A DNA stretch of 64,000 nucleotides from Cyanophora paradoxa (lineage: Eukaryota > Glaucocystophyceae > Cyanophorales > Cyanophoraceae), in contig QPMI01000163.1 of assembly GCA_004431415.1 (NCBI GenBank), positions 124,001-188,000 of the forward strand, written 5' to 3'. The notes below the pieces were generated by a model. The model was not told where the DNA came from and did no database searches. It saw only the letters and a program-made list of their open reading frames with translations. How positions within the stretch are numbered: the first letter of the stretch is position 1; each line of letters opens with the position of its first letter. A program made the translations under genes and the position numbers. Of the stretch, positions 1 through 9,851 are shown piece after piece.

Positions 1-380
1 GGGCGCTCGCACTCGCAGAGCTCGCGGCCCTTCTCCAAGATCAACCGAGTGAGCAGGGCCTCCAGCCGCTGGCTCTCGGAGATCTGTAGCACAATATGAT
101 CGATTATCGCCTCGTACTTGTCCGTCTCAATTCCAACACTCAGAATAGAGTCTCGCAGGCCCGATGCAGTTATGTGATTTGATTTGTCTAATGACATAAG
201 CAGTGCCACTGCCTTCTGCTTAGAGGCATGCGGCTTTTTATCTAGACACTTGGCCCAAGTGTCAAAACGCTCTAGCCACACGGCTACATCTGAAGACTGA
301 AGTACAGGAGGCGGGCAGCGATTGAATTGCTGCTCCTGCGCGAAATCCGCGAAAACCTGGGCTAGGGCCGACTCTGCCAT
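1..380 (-). CDS. Gag-like retrotransposon ORF (partial, runs off left edge)
   Basis: An open frame starts at an ATG at 380 on the minus strand and stays open for 126 codons to the window edge. The protein begins MAESALAQVFADFAQ. Next comes a region of the pattern VWLERFDTWAK, then KQKAVALLMSL, and then YEAIIDHIVLQISESQRLEAL ending in ELCECERP. That order (a W-x-x-x-F helix, a short hydrophobic helix, then Y-x-x-I/L and a polar helix ending in E-rich sequence) is how Gag capsid regions of Gypsy/Copia-type retrotransposons look. Codon use is less GC-rich than in the host genes to the right. No zinc knuckle or protease is visible because the element continues left. A TATA box and heat-shock-type elements lie upstream at 1681-1775. 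The retroelement assignment is an inference from pattern, not from a database match. Confidence 0.45.
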   Translation of the reverse strand, partial: MAESALAQVFADFAQEQQFNRCPPPVLQSSDVAVWLERFDTWAKCLDKKPHASKQKAVALLMSLDKSNHITASGLRDSILSVGIETDKYEAIIDHIVLQISESQRLEALLTRLILEKGRELCECER

Positions 381-504
381 GACTGCAGAAAAAACTAAAT
401 CGATATCTGAATCGGAAACTGGAACTGACTGCGAGCTCCGAGGCTCGAGCCGAGGCTCGAAAAGAGGGGCACGAAAGTGCGCCCGCTACGGAGCTGCGTC
501 TTAT

Positions 505-1086
505 CTAGTCTCGGCGGCGCTTAGCCTGGCGCCGCTCCTTCTCAGCGGCCTGCTCCTGTCTCCAGGAAGCAACGATCTCGTCCGCGTCCGGGGAACGCGG
601 TTCTGACTGGAGCTCTGGCGAGACGAGGTCCACGACCGAGTGCTCGCTCGCTTGCGAGGACGGCGTGCCGAAAAGCTCGTACTTCAGCTGCTCGTGAGGC
701 TTCGACGGTCCGGCTGCGGGCTGGAACGTCGGAGCTGCCTCCTGAATGGGCTCGCCGTACGGGCTGGCTGGCGCCGAGTGCGGGTCGCGGCCGCCAGGCC
801 CGGAAACGAGGTTCGCTGCCGGGTGCGGAGTGCCGTTCAGCTGCTCCGGCGACGGCTGGTCGAGGCTGAAGCCGGGCGCGTCCTCCTCGACGCGGGCTTC
901 CTCCTGCGCAGCCGCGGCCACCTGGTCGGCGGCGTGCGCAACAGCCGGGCCGATGTTCTCCGCGATGTTGACGTCGACGGTCGCCGGCTGGAAGGGAGCG
1001 CCGGGACCGTCGCGCGTGAAGAGGTAAAGACCGTAGGTGCGCGTCTCGGTGCGGGTCTCGATGCGCGTCTCGGGCACGAGGGTCAA
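505..1086 (-). CDS. Ala/Pro/Glu-rich hypothetical protein upstream of Gag-like ORF
   Basis: An uninterrupted 193-codon frame (ATG at 1086, stop at 505) lies on the same strand as the Gag-like ORF, 124 nt upstream of it. The protein starts MTLVPETRIETRTETRTYG. It has an Ala/Glu-rich middle and ends in a basic tail, EKERRQAKRRRD. I recognise no domain. Position, strand and shared upstream promoter suggest that it belongs to the same retroelement, as a leader ORF or a first exon. Long open frames arise by chance in this GC-rich DNA, so it may not be translated. Confidence 0.3.
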   Translation of the reverse strand: MTLVPETRIETRTETRTYGLYLFTRDGPGAPFQPATVDVNIAENIGPAVAHAADQVAAAAQEEARVEEDAPGFSLDQPSPEQLNGTPHPAANLVSGPGGRDPHSAPASPYGEPIQEAAPTFQPAAGPSKPHEQLKYELFGTPSSQASEHSVVDLVSPELQSEPRSPDADEIVASWRQEQAAEKERRQAKRRRD

Positions 1087-1680
1087 CGCAGTGTTCTCGC
1101 TCAGACGCTGGGTCTGGACACTGCGCGACGCCGCGACGACGTGGTCAGGTTCCGCTCTAGGTGCGCGCGCGCAGGTTCTCGCAGGTTCGAGACGATTCTA
1201 TCGCGTCTCCGTCGACACGCGCGCAGCCCAGCGTACGTCGACGTGCTTTCTAGAATGCGTGGGATGCTTATCTTTGTGTTTGGCCGTTCTAGGCGCGCCC
1301 CCCGCGGTCGGGCATGGGTCGGGTCGTACGGCGACGGACCATGAACGCAGATGCCGTACGAAGCAAGGACGGGGTGGCGAACGCCAAGTACATGCGCAAC
1401 AATGGCTCAAGGTCAGCCACACGGGGTCGAGCAAGAGCCGGGTTCGTCTGGAAGCAGGCGAAGGTTCCAGAACCGCGCAGATCCCCATGTTCGATCTTAA
1501 ATGAGGCTCTCCCCAGGCATATTCAGCCTCTAGAGCACTCTAGAACCCTGGTGACTGAGCCCCAGCCTTCACACGCAGAGATACAGACCTGGACAGTCGG
1601 ATTCCCAGACACAGGAGCCCGAGGCACAGACGCCTGGCTCGTAGGCACACGCTGACTCGTGTACATGGCTGCAAGAGGGC

Positions 1681-1775
1681 TTATATAGGCTAGGCTAGGA
1701 AGCTTCTCGAGGGGCTGGCCGACTGCGGCTAGCCTCGGAATATTCACGAATAACTAGCCCTAGAAGCTTCTCGAA
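1681..1775 (-). promoter_or_regulatory. Candidate heat-responsive promoter: TATA box with heat-shock elements
   Basis: Read on the minus strand, TATATAAG (1681-1687 region) is preceded upstream by two heat-shock-type elements. One at 1763-1775 is a perfect GAAnnTTCnnGAA (GAAGCTTCTCGAA). One at 1699-1711 differs in the last base (GAAGCTTCTCGAG). The order (elements, then TATA, then the ORFs at 1086 and 380) fits a leftward transcript. Further TTCnnGAA half-pairs occur downstream, for example TTCTAGAA near 1248-1255. The matches are visible in the sequence; heat-shock-factor control is inferred. Confidence 0.45.
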
Positions 1776-2277
1776 CATCTAGCCCTAGCCGCCCTGTCTA
1801 GGGGTACATGATCCTGCGCTTGCTAAGGGTACATGATTCTGTATTACAATGAGTCACGCCCTGATCATGAGTTCGATCACGATCACGAAGCTAGCGCTTC
1901 AAAGCGACCACAACACCGCCCGCCCCCTGGCACGGCGGCGACGCCTCGGAGGCATGCTTGTTCACGCGCCAAGGGCCGTCTGAGCCTGTACCCCCCTCGC
2001 CCCCTCACTTTACGGTACGTACAGAAAATATTTGCGGAAGTCTCTAAAAAACTTTACGCGTAAAAATATACCGTATAGTAAATATTTTCCGTTCTACAGT
2101 AGTGGTACGGTACACTGGTGCTGCACTGCTACGTATACTAGTACGTAGTCTTGCTGTGAGCCTGTGACTGGCCAGTGACTAGCACTGACTACGTATACGT
2201 ATACAAGCTTAAGTGATATCGATGAGTGGATCGGCGTGAGGAGTGGCCGCCGTTATTCAATCCGTCGAATTTTAAGC

Positions 2278-2423
2278 CACGGCAATTCTCAGGGGGTATG
2301 GCTCAACGGCCGCTTTTGTATGGCGAGTCATTGGCGACATAGAAGAAAATCAGAGTTTCGGCAATTTATCGCCACGGCAATTCCGGTTTTGGGCGAATTC
2401 GGCAATTTTTCACCACGGCAATT
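2278..2423. repeat. Three spaced copies of CACGGCAATT in an AT-richer gene-free stretch
   Basis: CACGGCAATT occurs at 2278-2287, 2373-2382 and 2414-2423, with further TCGGCAATTT partial copies between them. The stretch from about 1800 to 2615 is much AT-richer than the rest of the window. It has no convincing gene, only short chance ORFs, and probably represents old transposon or LTR sequence. Confidence 0.5.
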
Positions 2424-2614
2424 TAAGTGACTAACAGTGACTAACTTGCACTAAGCTTCAAGGCTTTTTTAATTTAAGTTGTCGACGATCATCGGATGTC
2501 CGATTACGGTCGAGTCATTGTCGACGTCGAATTGTCGTTTCCAAGTTGACATGTTCGAATTCCGAAATTAAAGTTCATTGTTCACAGCTCGTACGCGTTC
2601 ACAGGCCCGGCCCG

Positions 2615-3151
2615 GCCGGCCCCAGGGATGGGAAAATTTTTGGGGGTCCCCCGAGGGCCCAAAACTTTTTGCAAAACTTTTTGCCTTGTATGTAAAATTT
2701 TTGCGAAATTTTTAGAAAATTTTTGCCCCGAAAGAATTGAAACCGTCGTCTAAAGCGCTTCAAATCGCGTTCAAACACGTCTTAAACATTGTTTAACTCA
2801 TGTTTATCGATCGCAGGCTTGCGAGAGCTGCTATCTGCGCATTAAACCCGCCTGCTCGTGTTTCAAGGCCAAGTACCCCCCTCCCCAACATGAGCCAGAA
2901 GCTCAAGAACTCGCCTTCCACGCTCAGAATAGCCTCAGATTGCCTTCTATGTCGTTTATATCTTCATTTAACGTCGTCGTAGCCGCCGCAAACGATAAAT
3001 TTCGGAGGATGAGGGGGGGTGGGGTGCAAAACTTTTCCAAAAATTTTGGAGGCCTAGGGCCGAAACGGGGACCAAAAATTTTCTGAAAATTTTTGCAAAA
3101 AGTTTTGCATTCTTTTTCCAAAATTTTTGGGCGGCGAACCCTGGCCGGCCC
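2615..3151. mobile_element. hAT-like non-autonomous transposon (MITE) with 8-bp target-site duplication
   Basis: The element runs from 2623 (CAGGGATGGG...) to 3143 (...GCGAACCCTG), 521 bp. Its ends are an imperfect inverted repeat beginning CAGGG on both sides, the terminal motif typical of hAT-superfamily elements. It is flanked by a perfect 8-bp direct repeat, GCCGGCCC, at 2615-2622 and 3144-3151; 8 bp is the hAT duplication length. Just inside each end are AT-rich tracts with repeated AAAATTTTTG / CAAAACTTTT words that are partly inverted relative to each other. No transposase frame is present, so it would have been moved by an enzyme made elsewhere. Confidence 0.8.
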
Positions 3152-4640
3152 CGCGCCGGGGGCCTAGCCGCCTAGGCCTTCAAGTTAAGTTAAATTTAAC
3201 TTTGGCAAGTAAGTAATTTAAAGCTTGTCGATTTCGCTCGTCGTGATTGGTCTGTCACGTGTACGTGAATTTCTGAAAGTTTAATTTGTGGACAATTTAC
3301 ATTGTAGGGACTACGGATTAATTCCGTTCGCGAGCGCCGCGCGCACGCGCAGCGCGCGCGCCCCGTGCGGCGCCGAAAACGTGTGTACTATACGGTACCC
3401 CGGCCCGGCGGATTCCAGCACGCGAACGAAGTGCGCATATGCATGCTGTAGCTGCGCATGCAAGATGGGACCTTAGCAAATGGGGTACAGGTAAATAGTT
3501 CTAGCACGCGAACGAAGTGAACTCTTTCATGGGGTACTTGTTGATATGGGCCTGCTCCTCCATCCCGCGGCCCGTCAAAGCTTCATCGGAATCAAAGCAG
3601 CGCTCGCAGACGTGACACATCTTTGCAGCTTAGCGCACCGCCGCGGATGGAGCGTACAGAGCGCCTGCTGATCCGGCTTCGGGCCGTCTTCGAAGGGCAT
3701 CGCACGCCGTTGACAGTCGCTGGCTCGACGCTGTCCATTTGCGCAGCGATAGCAGGATATAAGGTTTGCTTCAAATCTGGACACATGCAAACTACAGCGC
3801 TCAGAATCAGCGGTAATTGCAGACGAAGATCGGACACGAAGAGAGGCTGCATCGAAGACGTGAGCGCGCGCGCCCCGTCTCCGTCCCTTTCCGTTGAGAC
3901 CCGCCACAGTAGACGAGATCAACCAGCGAATCGAGGCGGGCGCGCTGCAAGCGAAGGAGGCCGAAAAGTACAGCGACTTTGGGGCCAGTCTACGTTACGT
4001 GCGCATTCGCATGCTTCTTTCGGTCACTTTCTCGCGACCTTTCGCTGCAAGCACGAGTCACTGACGTCGACACTAACGCAGGGCCCGCTGGCTTTCATCA
4101 CATGCATGGCGGCTGGGTATGTGGTGGGGCTTAGGCGCGGTCGGTTCGGCAAGACATGAGCTCGAGCACGTGTGAGCAAGCTCTTCCAGAACGTTCGCTG
4201 GTTGTTGACACGGCAGTCCGGCGGTACCTTCGAAGGCCAACGCTGCAGGCCCGCGAGCCATGGCCACGGTGACCCCGACGCTAGCGCTGTAGCTAGGGCG
4301 GCCCCACGCTAGCTATATAGTGCTGAAGCCAAGCCGAGGCCTTCCTAAGCCTAGGACTGGATCGTATGCTGTTTGCAAATTGTGCGGCTGTGTACACATA
4401 CGAATGCGTTGCTGTCAACTTTCAAGTTTGTCACTCAAGCTCGCTCATCATCACTTAGATGCCAGCACAGTATCATCATCTGACAAGCTATCTTTCGACG
4501 TTCAATTCCAAGCTGCAGCTCTGCCCCTGCAGCTGGGTACCGTAGTACGGGCCGCGACTTGGGGAGGGCATTCACGATTACTGGAGCACTAGGATTAGGA
4601 TTGGGAAGAGCGACCAGGCGACAAATTCGGTCTTGATCCT
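3152..4640. other. Gene-poor interval with a short direct repeat
   Basis: I see no gene that I can defend here. AGCACGCGAACGAAGTG occurs twice (about 3417-3433 and 3503-3519). On the minus strand a 39-codon frame (3620-3501) has a CxxCxxC start (MCHVCERC) after a possible splice acceptor. It could be the last exon of a small zinc-binding protein, but I find no convincing upstream exon. Confidence 0.4.
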
Positions 4641-4645
4641 GGCTC

Positions 4646-5558
4646 TCAGAAAGGCCGGCGCGGCGGGGGAGGCCCCCGAGGCGCGTCCCGATCGCCCCTC
4701 CAGTTCCGGTTCCCCTCGCGGAAGTCCCGCGCATCGCGGGGGTCGCGGGGGTCGCGGGGCCCGTCGCGCGGACCCTCCCGCACTTCCCGTACGATGACGG
4801 CCACGTCTGCACGCCGGCGTCGGCACGGGCGAGGGAGGCGGAGGTCGGGCGGGGGTCACCAAGGTAATCGCCGATCTGGAAGTGAAGGTCCGCAAGAGTC
4901 TTGAAGTCGTCCTGGCCTGCGAGCGCGCTGAGAATGATATACACTGGGATGGCATGAGCGAGGTCCGGACCCTTGCGCGTGGCGTGCGTGAGGCCGACTT
5001 CGCGAAGGACCTGGACTCGCGCGTAAGCGGCGGGGGAGTAGGCGCAAACGCTGCTCACATTCTTGCCGCTGCGGTCAGGGTATACAAAGGCGAACGAGAG
5101 CTCGGCGTCCCTCCTACGCGCGGTTTCGTTGACCTGCGACGCCCGTCAGTACGACGACCACGCACGCGCTAGCTATCGGCGCGCCTCCTTGATGAGGTCT
5201 GTGAGCTCTCGAAGAGTCGCATCCATCCATGTGTAGATCTGCAGCTCGTCCGCTGGCAGAGAGTTCCGGTTCGCGTACTCCTGACATGCGCGGTGAGGGC
5301 AATGCTCGATGCATTCCGCCGAGCACGCTGCCGGCGCAGAACGATACAAACCTCGACGCGGTGATGCTTTCCGCTGACCGGGAAGACCCGCAGCAGCAGT
5401 GGGCAGACCTGCGGGCACAGTGCAGGTAAGCTCGGTCATCGCGACATCGGGACCTCGAACCGCACTTTTTCGCGGTCGATCTCCGGCTTTCGGCCCTTAA
5501 AACCTCCCTTCGGACCTGCGTCCTTCGCCGCCCCGGCGTCTACCTCCATCGCGCTCAT
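4646..5558 (-). CDS. SAP18: SAP18-like Sin3-associated / splicing-linked protein
   Basis: SAP18 is a small ubiquitin-fold protein of the Sin3 histone deacetylase complex and of the ASAP/PSAP complexes that bind the exon-junction complex. The start is ATG 5558 (MSAMEVDAGAAKDAG). Joined exons give PEIDREKVCPLLLRVF, then SLPADELQIYTWMDATLREL, then AELSFAFVYPDRSGKN, LREVGLTHATRKGPD and HFQIGDYLDVAVIV. These follow the family order closely (DREKxCPLLLRVF, LQIYTWMDATLxELTxLIKE, FQIGDYLDIAI). The tail is unusual: Arg/Asp/Gly-rich repeats (RDPRDPRDARDFR) before a stop at 4646. Introns are short. One begins GC rather than GT, before VNETARRR. A possible 33-nt in-frame intron just before DDFKTL could be retained as coding sequence. 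It is divergent from the F-box gene at 5767. Confidence 0.85.
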
Positions 5559-5766
5559 CGCTGATGTTGAGGTCGACGAGTGAGAGTTCCGATATATACC
5601 TTTGCAGTTCGTCTCAGAATGATGGCGGTTCTGCAGCTGGTGGCTGATGGCGACCGTCGGTACCCACGCCGCGCACCCCCCCCCCCCCCCCTTGGACGTT
5701 ACGTTGTTCCTGCCTCGCAGGCGACCTGGCAAACGCCTAGCGTACATTCAGCCGGCTCTCACGACA

Positions 5767-8700
5767 ATGCCCGCCGCTGGTGCTGGTGGACTGAGCCTGG
5801 TGGAGTTCTTGTCGTCGAACGTTCTGATAGAGATATTCAAGCACCTGCCGAAGGTCAGAGGGCGTGAACGTATACGGCCAGAAGCACTGCAGGGCGAGCG
5901 TTCTGAGAACCGCCGCAGGGGGACCTGCTACGCGCGGTCGGGAAGGTTTGTCGGAGGTGGCGCTCGGCTTCCCTCGCGCCGGAGCTGTGGGCGGAGCTGA
6001 CGGTGGCCGACGATACGGGCGGCGCGTCGGCGCGGTACGGAGCGAGCGGCTTCTTTTCGGTGCCGCTCGCCTCCGCCGCGGGGCTCCTTTCCTCTCTACG
6101 GCGTGACGGCGTCACGGCTCTCGACGTCTCCCTGTGCGCCTTCCCCTCCGTCGCTCTCGAGATGCTGCTCGTGCGTATGCGCCCCGGCCGCCTGGATAGC
6201 TTAGATGGCCGTACGCGCGTGCCGTGTGCAGCCCGTCTGGATAGCTTAGACGGCCCGCAGCCGCTCCTGCCGGCGCTGGCGGTCGTCTCTTTGCCGAGCC
6301 CCGGCGGGGGCAGCTCGGCGCGCACCCTCGAGCTGCTGGCGGAGCACGCGCCGGGCATCGCCAGCCTCACCCTCGGCCGCGCCGCCGACACCGCCGGCCC
6401 CGCCTGGTCCTCCCCCTTCGCCGCCGCCGTGCGTACGCGCCGCGCCGCCGCGCCGGCCGGGGGCTCGCGCCGCCGACGCGGGGCGGGGCGGGCAGCTGGG
6501 GCGGCTGCGGCGGCTGGAGTCGGTGCGGGTGCTGTGCCCCGTGCCCCTCGAATCGCTGCTCCTCGCGCGGGGCGCCGGCTGGCGCGCGCTGCTCGTCCGC
6601 GCCGCCGCCGCCGGGGCCGGCCCGGGGCGGGGGCGGGAGCCCCTGGCGGCCCTCGCCGCCGCCTTCCCCGCCCTGCGCGACCTCGAGCTCCGCCTCGAGG
6701 CCCCCGAGGGCGCCTCCCCGCGCCGCCCCGCCCCCGCCCCGCCGAACCCGACCCCGAGCCCGGCTCCCCAGCGGGGCGCCGGCGGGGCGGGGCGGGTGCC
6801 CGAGCTGCCGGCCCTCCAGCGCCTCTCGCTCTCCGGGGCGCTGCTGGCGGCGGGGGCGCTGGAGGCGCTCGCGGGGCGCCTCGTGCGGCTCGAGGCGGAG
6901 ACGGCGGCCCCGGCGCTGCTCCTCGCCGGCGACGCCCTCGAGTCCCTGCGCCTAGCCGGCCCGCCCCCCGCCCCCCGCCCTCCCTTCGCGCCCCCTTTGA
7001 GGGCGAGCAGGGCCGCGGCTGGAGCGGCTGGCGCTGGGGCGCTGCCCGCGGCTGGCGGCGCTGCACGTGTCGGGGCACCCGGGGCGCGAGCTGCGGGTGG
7101 CGCTCGCGGAGCCCCTCCCCGCCCTCGCCGAGCTGGAGGTGCCGCTGGGGCGGGTGGCGCGGCTGGTGCTGCCCCCGGGGCGCCCCGCCTCCGCCTACGC
7201 GTAATAAGGGTAGCCGCCCTCACCGACGACCTCCTCGCGGCCCTCGACCCGGCCCGCCCCGCCCCGCCCCGCCCGCCGGGCCGCCGGCTCTGAGGCGGAG
7301 GCGGCAGGGGCGCTGCGGGAGCTCGAGGTCCGCGGGGGCGCCGCCCTCCTCTCCACCTCCCTCCTCCACGCCCGCGTGCCCGCCCCCGCCCGCCCGCCCC
7401 GCCCGCCCGCCCCGCCGGTCCGAGGGCCCCGGGCGGGCAGCACGTGGCGGCCCTCCCCGCCTTCGAGCTCCTCGACTCGCTCACCATCACCCGGCGCGCC
7501 CCGCCCCCGCCCCGCCCCCGCCCCCGCCCCGCCGATGCCGGGCGCAGGGCGGCGCTGGAGGCGGCCTCGCTGAGCGTGCGGCACGGGCACCTGCACCGCC
7601 TGCGCCTCGAGAACTGCTGCGCATCCGCCCCCGCGACGGCCCGCACGAGCGCGGGGGCCCTCCCCGCGCGCGTCCTGGCGCGCCTCGAGATACGCTGCCC
7701 CAACCTCCGTTCCCTCCAGCTCCGCCTCGGCGGCGGCCCCCGCGCCCCGCGCCCCGGCCCCGCCTCCTCCTCCTCCTCCGAGGACGACGATGGCGAGGAC
7801 GAGGGCGGGGGCGTCGACGCCGCGCTCCCCGAGGAGGAGGGGGCGGGCGGGGGCGCCCCCGCCCGCCTCCGCCCCGGCCTCGAGACCCTCGTCCCCGCCC
7901 CGGCCCTCTTCGCCTCCGCCCTGGGTGCGCCGGCCCCGCGCCGGGCGCCCCGGGGCCGGCTGGGGCGGCGGGGCCTGAGGGGCGGGCAGTGGAGTGCGGG
8001 GGCTGGAGGGGGCGGAGCTGGAGGGGCTCCCCTTCGCGGACGACCTCTGGCTCGCCGCCTTCCTCGCCCGCCACCCGCGCCTCCGCTCCCTCGCCCTCGC
8101 CGCCCTGCCCCTCCGCACCCCGCTCCTCCCCGCCCGGCCCGCCCCGCCCGCCCCCCGCCCCCGCCCGCCCCTCACGCCGGCGCAGTACCTGCGGGAGCTC
8201 ACCCTGCGCGGCTGCTCCCGCCTCGTCGGGTGCGCCCCGGCCCCCGAGCCTGCAGGGCAGCGGGGCGGACGGGGCGGGGCGCAGGGCGTGCCTCTCGACG
8301 CCCCGGCTGCGGGCGCTGCGGCTGGTGGCGCTGCCGCTCTTCGCCCCCGAGCTGCTCGCGACGCTGCGGGAGGCGGCGCCGCGGCTGCGCGAGCTCGAGG
8401 CGGCGCAGCTCGACGCCCCCCGCGAGGCCGCCCTCCGCTGCCCCGCCCCGCTCCGCGTCCGCACCCCCGCCCCGCCTGGCCCCGCCCGAGTGCGGCGGAG
8501 GCTGACGGGGCGGGGGGCAGACGGTGGCGGTGAGCGACGCGCCGCGGCTGCAGCGGGTGCGGGTGGAGGGCGGATGGGCGCTGCGGGAGGTCCGCCTCGA
8601 GGGCCTCCCCGCCCTCCGCGCCGCCGACCTCGAGCTCCCGCACCACTGCCGCCTCGCCACCGCCGGTCCCGCCCCGCCCCGCCCCGCTCCGCCCCCGCCC

Positions 8701-9021
8701 CGCCCGCCCTCCACTCCTCGCTGAGGCGCAACGCGGCCAGACATTCCCGAGACGGCCAAGGTCGTGCGCTCCTGGAGCCGCCTGCGGAGCGCCCTGCACG
8801 GGGCCGAGGCGCGCGCCCCCGCCGGAGCGGCGGAGGCGGAGGCGGGGCCGGCGGGGGCCGGGGGCGGGCTGGAGGCCTTCGCGTGCCTGCGGGGCTGCCT
8901 GGGGAGCCGGCCCCTGGGGCCCCCGGGCTCCGGGGAGGTCAAGGGCCTCCCTCCGGCCCCCGCCCCCGCCCCGGCCCCGGAGGCGCCCCCCGACACCGGC
9001 CACCACTGCATTCTCGCGTAG
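5767..9021 (+). CDS. F-box / leucine-rich protein 1
   Basis: This is probably a substrate-binding subunit of an SCF ubiquitin ligase. The start is ATG 5767. Exon 1 encodes LVEFLSSNVLIEIFKHLPK. After a GTCAGA...GCAG intron it continues GDLLRAVGKVCRRWRSAS and LAPELWAEL; together these form a complete F-box, which binds Skp1. Downstream exons encode irregular leucine-rich segments such as LPALQRLSLSGALLAAG, HLHRLRLENC, ARLEIRCPNLRSLQL, RHPRLRSLALAALPL, QYLRELTLRGCSRL and LRALRLVALPLF, and the reading ends CILA at 9021. An acidic Ser/Asp insert (SSSSSEDDDGEDEGG) lies near 7770. At least eight C-rich introns, many with CTCAC or CTGAC near the acceptor, make exact exon ends uncertain. One join near 7195-7210 is unresolved. 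Confidence 0.7.
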
Positions 9022-9851
9022 CACCCCGCCAGCTGTCTGCAACGCACCATCCCGTAGCGTGCCCCGGGGGCAATGCACCGTCAGCACACCTCGGGCTTCA
9101 AAGGCTTGCAGCCTTATCCCGCCTGCGCCAGCACCTGCCAGGATGAGGGCCGCGGGCCGCAGGGCCATCGATGTCAGAGTCCGGGAAGGTCCCGGTCGTG
9201 GCCATGGTTTCGAGTTTTGCCATGCCATGATGCCATGATGCGACGCGGCAATGCCATGATGCACTGCGGCATGCCGCAGTGCCACAGGGCCACTTGGCCC
9301 AGTGGCCGGCCGTCATGACCACGGCGTGTTGCCTGATGCAGTGCCGCATCATGGAATTGCGGCAGCGGCTGACGTCGACCGCCGGCCCCCGGGCCCGGGG
9401 CCCGGGCAGTGCCGCAGCCTTTCAAAGTGTTTTCGAACTTTCGGAATTCGAATTCGAAGCTCCGACGACGCCGTGTGTGACGGCGAAGGGCAACTTGGCG
9501 AGGCTTCTTAAGCTCGCAAGTCAATAATTTTTGGAGTCTTGAAGCCTCGGAGCCGCTGAGCCTGCGACCCGGGCCGGAGCCTTGAATTAACTCACAGAGT
9601 CAGTGAATTGAAGCTCAGCGGCTGCCGCACTGCCAGCCCCCCGGCGGCCCCCCCGGGCCCAGGGCCCCGCCCTCGAGTCATGATCATGATCAACTGGCAA
9701 ATGCAAATCGCGATCGGCCCCGGCGGGCCGCGCACTGTTGCGAGGCTTCCCTGTCGCGCTCCCGGCCCCCAGAGACTCGCTCATGATGAATTAGTGATCA
9801 TGAGTTCTGGAGGCTTCCGCCAGGCCTCCGATTGGGATCGCGCTCGGGCGG
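9022..9851. other. Intergenic interval between convergent genes, rich in short palindromes
   Basis: No gene is supported. Between 9210 and 9360 the sequence is built of overlapping short words: CATGATGCCATGATG, GCGGCATGCCGC, GGCCACTTGGCC, and repeats of ATGCCATGATG. A short region at 9430-9560 is AT-richer. It lies between the 3' ends of two convergent F-box genes. Confidence 0.5.

Noticed and set aside
3501-3620. 39-codon CxxC mini-protein
   Set aside because: It has only a weak acceptor upstream and no recognisable partner exons; too short to call alone.
6003-9146. Long uninterrupted frames of several hundred to over 1000 codons on both strands (for example 6003-9146 plus, 7195-9285 minus)
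   Set aside because: They are Arg/Pro/Gly/Ala-rich, overlap each other on both strands and read straight through introns. They follow from very high GC with few stop codons; the F-box/leucine-rich exon chain explains the region better.
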